Source: Mycoplasmatota bacterium (lineage in GTDB: Bacteria; Bacillota_I; Bacilli_A; Izemoplasmatales; Izemoplasmataceae). Taken from it: DNA of 5,843 bases. This document shows positions 1 to 4,629 of the stretch, in pieces; the stretch's first letter is position 1, and each line of letters opens with the position of its first letter. The DNA lies in assembly GCA_030641535.1 (NCBI GenBank), contig DAOWHG010000039.1:1-5843 (forward strand), in the 5' to 3' direction. The position numbers and the translations under genes are program-made. Under the pieces are notes generated by a model, which was not told where the DNA came from, ran no database searches, and saw nothing but the letters and a program-made list of their open reading frames with translations.

Positions 1-75
1 AATAGTTGCTGCAAGCAAATCTAAGTAAAATAATAACTGATGCTTTTTATAGTATTTGATAAATGTTTTTAACAT
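1..75 (-). CDS. N-terminal fragment of a membrane protein, probably an ABC-type exporter (permease-ATPase), cut by the window edge
   Basis: The minus strand reads an ATG at 75-73 followed by 25 uninterrupted codons running off the left edge. The start is supported by a GAGGTG ribosome binding site at 86-81, five bases from the ATG, and by an extended -10 promoter just upstream. The visible peptide begins MLKTFIKYYKKHQ and continues into a hydrophobic stretch (LLFYLDLLAA). A short basic, aromatic segment leading into a first membrane helix with an LDLL-type motif is the usual opening of fused permease-ATPase multidrug/lipid exporters in Bacillota. No catalytic motif is inside the window, so the family call rests on N-terminal resemblance only; another membrane protein is possible. 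It is transcribed divergently from tsaC. Confidence 0.5.
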   Translation of the reverse strand, partial: MLKTFIKYYKKHQLLFYLDLLAATI

Positions 76-94
76 AATGACACCTCATAAGGGA

Positions 95-103
95 ATTATA
101 GCA
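95..103 (-). promoter_or_regulatory. Extended -10 promoter for the minus-strand gene
   Basis: On the minus strand the bases read TGCTATAAT, a perfect TATAAT (100-95) with a TGn extension. No good -35 hexamer lies 16-18 bases upstream, which is usual for extended -10 promoters. The predicted transcription start is near 88, leaving a leader of only about a dozen bases that consists almost entirely of the GAGGTG ribosome binding site at 86-81. Confidence 0.6.
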
Positions 104-123
104 TAATAATAAAAATATATATT

Positions 124-142
124 AACTATTTGCAAATATGTT
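124..142. promoter_or_regulatory. Palindrome between divergent promoters, candidate operator
   Basis: TATTTGCAAATA at 127-138 is a perfect 12-bp palindrome. It is flanked by AAC (124-126) and GTT (140-142), which extend the dyad with one unpaired T at 139. It sits inside the -35/-10 spacer region of the rightward promoter and about 44 bases upstream of the predicted leftward start, a typical place for a regulator serving two divergent genes. Only the symmetry and position are seen; in such AT-rich DNA a 12-bp palindrome can occur by chance. Confidence 0.35.
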
Positions 143-147
143 ATAAT
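139..147 (+). promoter_or_regulatory. Extended -10 promoter for tsaC
   Basis: The bases read TGTTATAAT: a perfect TATAAT at 142-147 with a TGn extension at 139-141. No recognisable -35 lies 16-18 bases upstream. The predicted start of transcription is around 153-155, essentially at the first base of the GGTGAG ribosome binding site (154-159). This geometry argues against translation from the ATG at 152. Confidence 0.6.
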
Positions 148-163
148 TACTATGGTGAGAAAA

Positions 164-721
164 ATGATTATAAGTTTAGATGAACTATTAAAAATTGAAC
201 TAAAAGATAAGGTTATTGTTTTCCAAACAGATACTGTTTACGGAGTAGGTTGTTTAATAAACAGTGAGAGTGGAGTAAATAAAATCTACGAAATAAAAAA
301 AAGAGAGAAGAGAAATCCTCTCGCAGTTTTGTGTTCAAATATTGAACAAGTGAAAGATTTAGTTTTTAAGTTTGAGTTAGGTGAGAAGTATGCAAAAGAA
401 TTTTGGCCGGGAGCTATGACACTTGTTTATCCAAAGAAAGAAAGCATTGGGGATTTTATTACCTCAGGACTTAGTACTGTTGGAGTAAGAATACCGAAAG
501 ATAAGACAGCTTTAAAAATATTAGATAAGTTTGGTCCTATGGCAGTTACAAGTTTGAATTTATCAAGTGAACCACCAATTCTAAAATACGAAGATACATT
601 AAGCTTTAATAATGTTGTTGATTATATTGTAGAAGGGGAAAATTTGTCTTCAATTAGTTCAACAGTTTATGATGTTGTTAATGAAAAAGTATTACGTCAG
701 GGAACTATAAAAATAGGGTGA
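164..721 (+). CDS. tsaC: L-threonylcarbamoyladenylate synthase, short TsaC/YrdC type
   Basis: Predicted to make threonylcarbamoyl-AMP from threonine, bicarbonate and ATP in the cytoplasm, the first step of the t6A37 modification of ANN-decoding tRNAs. From the chosen start the protein has 185 residues and is one YrdC domain. FQTDTVYGVG at 20-29 is the family's N-terminal signature, K45-x-R47 is followed by NPLAVL (51-56), FWPGAMTLV lies at 80-88, VGVRIP at 106-111, and the S130-x-N132 half of the KxR/SxN set is present in TSLNLSS. The Sua5 C-terminal domain of the Bacillus subtilis YwlC is absent. An in-frame ATG at 152 would add four residues, but it has no ribosome binding site and lies at or before the predicted transcription start; ATG 164 sits four bases after GGTGAG (154-159). 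Monocistronic by appearance, with its own promoter and a hairpin at its stop. The family call is firm; the exact start less so. Confidence 0.92.
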   Translation: MIISLDELLKIELKDKVIVFQTDTVYGVGCLINSESGVNKIYEIKKREKRNPLAVLCSNIEQVKDLVFKFELGEKYAKEFWPGAMTLVYPKKESIGDFITSGLSTVGVRIPKDKTALKILDKFGPMAVTSLNLSSEPPILKYEDTLSFNNVVDYIVEGENLSSISSTVYDVVNEKVLRQGTIKIG

Positions 722-753
722 TTTTTCAGCCTATTTTCTATGTTGTTTTTTTT
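710..753 (+). terminator. Probable intrinsic terminator of tsaC, stem containing the stop codon
   Basis: AAAATAGG (710-717) pairs perfectly with CCTATTTT (730-737). After a G-G mismatch (718/729), TGA (719-721) pairs with TCA (726-728) around a TTTT loop. The TGA in the stem is the tsaC stop codon. A run of eight T follows at 746-753, but eight bases separate it from the stem, and the stem is AT-rich, so termination may be leaky. Confidence 0.5.
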
Positions 754-754
754 G

Positions 755-835
755 AAGATTTTCAACTATATTATGATAAATATATAATAAACATATATTA
801 ATATTATATTTAATGTGATTTATTATTGAAATCTT
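755..835. repeat. Inverted repeat arms flanking an AT-rich stretch, right arm overlapping the rpiB -35
   Basis: AAGATTTTCAA (755-765) and TTGAAATCTT (826-835) are inverted copies apart from one extra T in the left arm. About 60 bases of almost pure A/T lie between them, including the 10-bp palindrome ATATTAATAT at 795-804. The right arm includes the -35 hexamer of the rpiB promoter. It could be a spaced operator or simply chance in AT-rich DNA; no function can be assigned. Confidence 0.25.
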
Positions 836-853
836 ATAGAGTTTTGTTATAAT
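826..853 (+). promoter_or_regulatory. Promoter of the rpiB-upp-atp transcription unit
   Basis: A -35 TTGAAA at 826-831, a 16-base spacer and a perfect -10 TATAAT at 848-853 preceded by TG at 845-846 make the best housekeeping-sigma promoter in the window. The predicted start is near 860, giving a leader of about 50 bases that ends in AAGGAGG (896-902), seven bases before the rpiB ATG. No later promoter of comparable quality was found, so this is the likely source of transcription for all downstream genes. Confidence 0.7.
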
Positions 854-909
854 TGAAAAGTAGTATACATACAAAGTATTTTTATAAACACTTTTAAGGA
901 GGGTTTATT

Positions 910-1353
910 ATGAAAATAGCATTAGGTGCAGACCATGGTGGATATAGCCATAAAGAGACTATCAAGAAACATTTAATCGAACGAGGGTTTGAAGTGAAAG
1001 ATTTTGGAACGTATTCCTTAGAGAGTACAGACTATAATGATTTCGCAATTAAAGTTGCGGAAAGTGTTAGAGATAAATTGTATGATCGAGGAATACTAAT
1101 TTGTGGAACTGGAATCGGAATGAGTGTTATGGCGAACAAAGTTAAAGGGATTAGAGCTGCTTTAGTTCATGATTTATTTACTGCAGAAGCAACTAGACTT
1201 CACAATAATACAAATGTACTCGCAATGGGTGGAAGAGTTATTGAACTTGAAAAAGCATTGAAGATTGTTGATGTCTGGGTTGATACTAAATTTTCAAATG
1301 AAGAAAGACATATTAGGAGAATTAAAAAAATAGATGGTTATAAAGGAGAATGA
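910..1353 (+). CDS. rpiB: Ribose-5-phosphate isomerase B
   Basis: Interconverts ribose 5-phosphate and ribulose 5-phosphate in the non-oxidative pentose phosphate pathway, supplying ribose for PRPP and nucleotides. The 147-residue protein has the normal RpiB/LacAB length. ADHGG at 7-11 (D8, H9) is the sugar-phosphate motif, C65 in CGTGIGM (65-71) is the catalytic cysteine with its anion-binding loop, RLHNN (96-100) carries the catalytic His98, GGR (107-109) and the R133/R137 pair of the C-terminal ERHIRR segment are the remaining phosphate and ring-opening residues. All key positions seen in E. coli RpiB are present. LacA/LacB share the fold, but there are no lactose or galactose genes nearby and the active-site cysteine is kept, so RpiB is preferred. 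The start is fixed by AAGGAGG at 896-902. First gene of the transcription unit; its stop is followed after two bases by the chosen upp start. Confidence 0.95.
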   Translation: MKIALGADHGGYSHKETIKKHLIERGFEVKDFGTYSLESTDYNDFAIKVAESVRDKLYDRGILICGTGIGMSVMANKVKGIRAALVHDLFTAEATRLHNNTNVLAMGGRVIELEKALKIVDVWVDTKFSNEERHIRRIKKIDGYKGE

Positions 1354-1355
1354 TG

Positions 1356-1982
1356 ATGGGGAAATTAATAATTTTGAATCATCCATTAATAGACCATAAG
1401 ATGGCTATTATAAGAAACAAAAATACTGACACTAAAACTTTTAGACATCTAGTTAATGAAGTAGGTGGATTAATCACTTATGAAATTACTAGGGGATTAA
1501 GTTTAAAAGAAGTTGATGTAGTGACTCCAATTACAAAGACTGTTTGTAAGACTTTGAGTAAAGATGTAATAATTGTCCCAATCTTAAGAGCTGGGCTTGG
1601 TATGGTTGATGGAATACAAATGCTTATCCCAACTGCCAAAGTTGGACATGTAGGAATGTATCGTGATGAAAAAACACTGGAACCTGTTGAGTATTACGCT
1701 AAGTTTCCAAAGGAGATTACTACTGGTACTGTACTAGTAGTTGATCCAATGTTAGCTACAGGAGGTAGTGCTAGTGCTGCAATTACTGCAGTTAAAGAAC
1801 GAGGAGCAATAGATATTACATATGTTGGGATAGTAGGATGTCCTGAGGGAGTAAAAAGATTGAATAATGATCACCCTGATGTTGATATATATTTAGCTGC
1901 GATGGATGAAAAACTAAATGAAACAGGATACATTGTTCCAGGACTTGGAGATTGCGGAGACAGATTATTTGGTACAAAGTAA
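1356..1982 (+). CDS. upp: Uracil phosphoribosyltransferase
   Basis: Joins uracil and PRPP to give UMP in cytosolic pyrimidine salvage. The PRPP loop VVDPMLATGGSA lies at residues 128-139, the uracil-binding segment YIVPGLGDCGDR at 192-203, and VPILRAGLGMVDG at 74-86 is the conserved core strand and loop; the protein ends GDRLFGTK like the Bacillus subtilis enzyme. Three in-frame ATGs follow each other at 1350, 1353 and 1356, the second sharing its A with the rpiB stop. AAGGAG at 1343-1348 is one, four and seven bases from them, and the third gives the family-typical MGK start and 208 residues, so it is chosen. RpiB yields the ribose phosphate from which PRPP is made, a sensible pairing. The last base of the stop is the first base of the atpZ ATG. 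Confidence 0.96.
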   Translation: MGKLIILNHPLIDHKMAIIRNKNTDTKTFRHLVNEVGGLITYEITRGLSLKEVDVVTPITKTVCKTLSKDVIIVPILRAGLGMVDGIQMLIPTAKVGHVGMYRDEKTLEPVEYYAKFPKEITTGTVLVVDPMLATGGSASAAITAVKERGAIDITYVGIVGCPEGVKRLNNDHPDVDIYLAAMDEKLNETGYIVPGLGDCGDRLFGTK

Positions 1983-2209
1983 TGGATAAAAAGCAGAAAA
2001 ATGCATTAAGAGTTTATTCGATAGTGAGTAGTTTCTTGTTCGAAATTATTATCACAATAGGAATCTCTATAGCTATCGGTTATTTTTTAGACGAATTATT
2101 GAATACGGTATTCGTATTCAAATTGATATTTATAATTATAGGGATATTCGCTGGGATTAGAAATCTCATAGTTAGAGTATCTAGGCTGGAGGACGAAGAT
2201 GGAGAGTAA
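1982..2209 (+). CDS. atpZ: AtpZ, small two-helix membrane protein of the ATP synthase operon
   Basis: A 75-residue protein with two predicted membrane helices (about 15-35 and 43-63), a conserved Asp after helix one in GYFLDELL (33-40), and a charged C-terminal tail (LEDEDGE). This matches the AtpZ/AtpI small-subunit family found at the head of many atp operons. In alkaliphilic Bacillus, AtpZ and AtpI have been linked to Mg2+/Ca2+ uptake; elsewhere the pair is tied to Fo assembly. The ATG overlaps the upp stop (TAATG at 1980-1984) and has no convincing ribosome binding site, so translation is probably coupled to upp. A TTG at 1952 would extend the frame by ten residues into upp, but it has no usable ribosome binding site and the extension is not membrane-like. 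Role in this organism is inferred. Confidence 0.8.
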   Translation: MDKKQKNALRVYSIVSSFLFEIIITIGISIAIGYFLDELLNTVFVFKLIFIIIGIFAGIRNLIVRVSRLEDEDGE

Positions 2210-2570
2210 AGACACATTCATCAAAACTTTTCCATTTGTTTGGATTTATACAGGAATTATTGCGATAACATTTTTAATTTTCATTAATCAAATTTGGGCT
2301 GTTTCATTTGTCTTAGGAAGTGTTACTAGTTTAATGACAATGAGTATGCTTTATAAGAGCTCAAGAAGAGTAGTTGAAAGTGATAAAATAACAGCTCAGA
2401 AATTAGCTGTTAGAAATTATGCTTTTAGATATTTCTTTTATGTTTTAATTTTAGTTGTATCAGGCTATTTTGATTCTTTAGAATTATTAGCTACAGCAAT
2501 TGGTTTATTTTCATTCAAAATAGTATTTTACATTGTGTTACTTATTGAAAGTAGAGGTGGTAAAAAATGA
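2199..2570 (+). CDS. atpI: ATP synthase accessory protein AtpI (subunit I family)
   Basis: A 123-residue protein with four predicted membrane helices (about 14-30, 33-51, 75-90 and 95-116) separated by a basic cytoplasmic loop (KSSRRVV, 53-59). Length, topology and position directly before atpB match AtpI, which helps assemble or stabilise the c ring; it has been shown to matter for the Na+-type c rings of Propionigenium and Acetobacterium. Sequence conservation in this family is poor, so the call leans on topology and location. GGAGG at 2188-2192 lies six bases before the ATG, inside the end of atpZ, and the two genes overlap by 11 bases. The stop overlaps the atpB ATG as ATGA (2567-2570), pointing to coupled translation through the membrane genes. 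Confidence 0.8.
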   Translation: MESKDTFIKTFPFVWIYTGIIAITFLIFINQIWAVSFVLGSVTSLMTMSMLYKSSRRVVESDKITAQKLAVRNYAFRYFFYVLILVVSGYFDSLELLATAIGLFSFKIVFYIVLLIESRGGKK

Positions 2571-3220
2571 TTGATTTTTATGTTGAATTATCTCCAGGAA
2601 TTAAAGCATCGATGATTGTTACCACATTTTTAGTGTTCTCTACTTTGCTATTAGGATTAAAAGTAAAAAAGATGAAAGCATCTGATGTTCCAACAGGGAT
2701 TACATTAATTGCAGTAATGTTTGTACAGGGAGTAAATAATATGCAACATGATTTCTTTAAGAAGTATTGGAAACAATTTACTCCGTATACAATGACAATT
2801 CTATTGTTTTTAATGTTTGCGAATACTGCTTCTCTTGCAGGACTTAGTGCACCATTATCAAATATTAATGTAGCACTTGGGTTTAGTATACTAGCATTTG
2901 GTTCAGTTCAAATAGCTGCGCTATTTACTAAAAAACCAAAACAAAGAGCTAAAGATTTATTAGATCCTCATTGGGCTTTTTTACCAATCAATATAGTTGG
3001 TGAAATGTCAACACCGTTTGCAATGGGACTTCGTTTATTTGGAAATTTACTAAGTGGAGCAATTATTGGTATTATCCTTTATGGTGTACTATCATGGGGT
3101 GGAATATTAGCTGGAGCTTTCCTAATCCATCCAATCTTCGATATGTTCTTTGGATTAGTACAAGCGTATGTATATTTTATGTTATTAACAATATTTATGA
3201 GTATGGCGGTAGAAGAATAA
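2567..3220 (+). CDS. atpB: F-type ATP synthase subunit a
   Basis: Stator subunit of Fo that forms the two ion half-channels against the c ring. The 217-residue protein is short compared with E. coli (about 270), mainly at the N-terminus, as is common in low-GC relatives. The hallmark GLRLFGN at 154-160 contains the essential R156 and N160 (E. coli R210, N214). The last helix, with Q199 and the closing MSMAVEE, aligns without gaps to the E. coli C-terminus. At the E. coli E219 position there is A165, and at H245 there is D192, so the usual polar pair is rearranged. DPHW at 133-136 and LPINIVGE at 139-146 precede the arginine helix as in other bacteria. GAGGTGG at 2554-2560 gives the ribosome binding site. 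Ion specificity is better read from subunit c, encoded next. Confidence 0.96.
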   Translation: MIDFYVELSPGIKASMIVTTFLVFSTLLLGLKVKKMKASDVPTGITLIAVMFVQGVNNMQHDFFKKYWKQFTPYTMTILLFLMFANTASLAGLSAPLSNINVALGFSILAFGSVQIAALFTKKPKQRAKDLLDPHWAFLPINIVGEMSTPFAMGLRLFGNLLSGAIIGIILYGVLSWGGILAGAFLIHPIFDMFFGLVQAYVYFMLLTIFMSMAVEE

Positions 3221-3231
3221 GAATGTTATTT

Positions 3232-3245
3232 ACTGAGTAATCAGT
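3232..3245 (+). other. Small inverted repeat in the atpB-atpE gap
   Basis: ACTGA (3232-3236) and TCAGT (3241-3245) can form a five-base-pair stem with a four-base loop just after the atpB stop. No T-run follows, so it is not a terminator. It lies in the longest gap of the operon (79 bases), ahead of the gene needing the highest expression, and might protect or punctuate the mRNA. The stem is short and could be chance. Confidence 0.25.
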
Positions 3246-3282
3246 TGATATATAAATGAGATTAAAAAAACAATTTAAATAA

Positions 3283-3290
3283 TAAGGAGG
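3283..3290 (+). promoter_or_regulatory. Strong ribosome binding site of atpE
   Basis: TAAGGAGG complements the 16S rRNA 3' end over eight bases and lies nine bases before the atpE ATG. Among the atp genes in the window it is the longest such match, within an unstructured A-rich leader, fitting the need for many c subunits per enzyme. Confidence 0.75.
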
Positions 3291-3299
3291 AAACAAATT

Positions 3300-3548
3300 A
3301 TGGAATCAATTTACACAGAATTTTTCGCATTAGGAATGGCATATTTAGGTGCAGGGTTAGCAGTATTAACTGGAATTGGGCCTGGAATTGGGCAAGGATA
3401 CGCAGCTGGTAAAGCAGTTGAAGCTATTGGTAGACAACCTGAAGCTGTATCAAGTATTAGAACTGTAATGATTACAGGGCAAGCATTAGCTGAAACAACT
3501 GGTCTTTACGGACTTGTAGTTGCAATTTTATTAATTTATACTGTATGA
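3300..3548 (+). CDS. atpE: F-type ATP synthase subunit c, predicted Na+-binding
   Basis: Forms the rotor ring of Fo. The 82-residue protein is a two-helix hairpin: helix one about 9-36, the conserved polar loop with RQPEA at 45-49, helix two about 53-80. Glycine-rich GIGPGIGQG (25-33) packs neighbouring subunits. E65 is the ion-carrying carboxylate. Around it are Q32, T66 and Y70, the positions that coordinate or stabilise Na+ in the Ilyobacter tartaricus ring (Q32, E65, S66, Y70), with the same numbering; T replaces S. Proton-type c subunits of Bacillus or E. coli lack the Gln and the hydroxyl after the carboxylate. From this I infer Na+ coupling, although such rings can also carry H+ at low Na+. 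It sits between atpB and atpF with gaps of 79 and 27 bases and a very strong ribosome binding site. Identity is certain; ion choice is a prediction. Confidence 0.96.
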   Translation: MESIYTEFFALGMAYLGAGLAVLTGIGPGIGQGYAAGKAVEAIGRQPEAVSSIRTVMITGQALAETTGLYGLVVAILLIYTV

Positions 3549-3575
3549 TAAAAAGATTTTGAGGAGGCAATTCCA

Positions 3576-4100
3576 ATGGAGAATGTTGCTGAAGCAATTA
3601 AGGTATTTATAGATGGAGCTATTGGTGTAAATCCGAAAGAAATGATAATTCAGATTGCCTCAACTTTACTTCTTTTTCTTGTAGTTAGATATTTTTTCTG
3701 GAACAATATTACAGCTTATTTAGAAGAAAGAAAAAATCATATGGCACAAGAGTATGACGAAGCAAATGAAGCGAATTTACAAGCACAATCATTTAAAGAA
3801 AAAGCAGTTGGAGAATTAACTGAAATTAGATTGAGTGCTAAAGGTATTATTGATGAAGCTAAAGAACGTGGAGAAAATGAACGTTCAGAAATAGTTGGTA
3901 ATGCAAAAAAAGAAGCTACTGTTGTTATTGAAAATGCTCAAAAAGAAATTGAAAGTGAAATTGAAAAAGCACGTACAAGTATTAATGATGAGATCGTTAG
4001 TGTGGCAGTGCTTATGGCAGAGAAGGTTATTAAGAAAGAAATAGATGAAAGTAAACATAAAGAGCTTCTTGAAGAAGTTACTAAAGAGGTAATCAGTTAA
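3576..4100 (+). CDS. atpF: F-type ATP synthase subunit b
   Basis: Peripheral-stalk subunit that holds F1 against rotor torque. The 174 residues comprise one N-terminal membrane helix (about 22-42, ending VRYFFW), then a long charged helix with the alanine- and glutamate-rich spacing of a coiled coil (about 48-135), and a C-terminal segment (VAVLMAEKVIKKEID, 143-157) of the kind that contacts the delta subunit. About 20 residues precede the membrane helix, as in many Bacillota; no cleavable signal is needed to explain them. A single b gene implies a homodimeric stalk, rather than the b/b' pair of photosynthetic bacteria. GAGGAGG at 3561-3567, eight bases before the ATG, sets the start. The stop TAA shares its last base with the atpH ATG. 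Confidence 0.95.
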   Translation: MENVAEAIKVFIDGAIGVNPKEMIIQIASTLLLFLVVRYFFWNNITAYLEERKNHMAQEYDEANEANLQAQSFKEKAVGELTEIRLSAKGIIDEAKERGENERSEIVGNAKKEATVVIENAQKEIESEIEKARTSINDEIVSVAVLMAEKVIKKEIDESKHKELLEEVTKEVIS

Positions 4101-4615
4101 TGAATTACATCGCTTTTCAGTATGCAGAAGCCTTGTTTGGATTAGCTAATGAATCGTCTCAAATTGAGAAGATTTATTCTGAATTCAAAGTAATAAATGA
4201 ATCGTTTGACGCTGATATCTATAAATTTCTTAACCATCCAAAGATTACTAAAAAAGATAAAAAAGAAATCATTGCTAATAGCATTGAGAATGATTTACTA
4301 AAAAGATTTGTTTTTGTCTTGATTGATAATTCACGAATTGAATTTCTTGAAGATACTTTAGTAGAGTTTGAAAAGATGATAAATAATCAAAACAAAGTGA
4401 TGATAGTTCAGGTATTTTCTAATAAGAAATTATCAACTGAGCAATCAGCGCAATTAGTTACAAATTTAGAACTTAAACATAATAGAAAAATTGAGCTTGA
4501 AAATATCGTTGATAGATCAATTGTTGGTGGACTTAGAATCGAATTTGAAGGAATGATTCTAGATGATACTATCAATAATTATTTACACAGCCTTAAAGCT
4601 AATTTGACGAAATAA
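4100..4615 (+). CDS. atpH: F-type ATP synthase subunit delta
   Basis: Joins the top of F1 to the b-subunit stalk (OSCP family). The 171-residue length is typical. The N-terminal helical bundle begins with YAEALFGLA (8-16), the family's opening motif, and KITKKDKKEII (48-58) follows the NHP element (45-47). The C-terminal signature is visible as DRSIVGGLRIEFEG at 138-151, then D155 and a final helix. The start overlaps the atpF stop as TAATG (4098-4102). A GAGGT at 4086-4090, nine bases upstream, is a modest ribosome binding site, so translation probably depends partly on ribosomes finishing atpF. The overlap fits the matched, low stoichiometry of delta and b compared with subunit c. Confidence 0.95.
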   Translation: MNYIAFQYAEALFGLANESSQIEKIYSEFKVINESFDADIYKFLNHPKITKKDKKEIIANSIENDLLKRFVFVLIDNSRIEFLEDTLVEFEKMINNQNKVMIVQVFSNKKLSTEQSAQLVTNLELKHNRKIELENIVDRSIVGGLRIEFEGMILDDTINNYLHSLKANLTK

Positions 4616-4629
4616 TTTGAGGTGAGAGA

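Noticed and set aside
152..163. Use of the ATG at 152 as the tsaC start
   Set aside because: It has no ribosome binding site, sits at or before the predicted transcription start of the TATAAT at 142-147, and the bases 154-159 are a good ribosome binding site for the ATG at 164.
766..825. AT-rich tract with palindrome ATATTAATAT as a replication origin or attachment site
   Set aside because: No DnaA boxes, iterons, tRNA end or integrase gene nearby; an AT-rich promoter-upstream region explains it.
856..895. Inverted AAAAGT (856-861) and ACTTTT (890-895) in the rpiB leader as a riboswitch or attenuator
   Set aside because: The left arm begins before or at the predicted transcription start, the stem would be six weak pairs with a long loop, and no known riboswitch core is visible.
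1952..1981. TTG at 1952 as the start of atpZ
   Set aside because: It lies within the upp coding end with no spaced ribosome binding site, adds ten residues of upp-derived shadow sequence, and the ATG at 1982 overlaps the upp stop in the classic coupled form.
3245..3280. Possible promoter before atpE (TTGATA at 3245-3250)
   Set aside because: No -10 hexamer appears 16-18 bases downstream; TTAAAT at 3275-3280 is 24 bases away, outside the workable range.
164..4100. Recoded genetic code (TGA as tryptophan), as in mycoplasmas
   Set aside because: tsaC, rpiB, atpI and atpE end in TGA at family-typical lengths and tryptophans are encoded by TGG.
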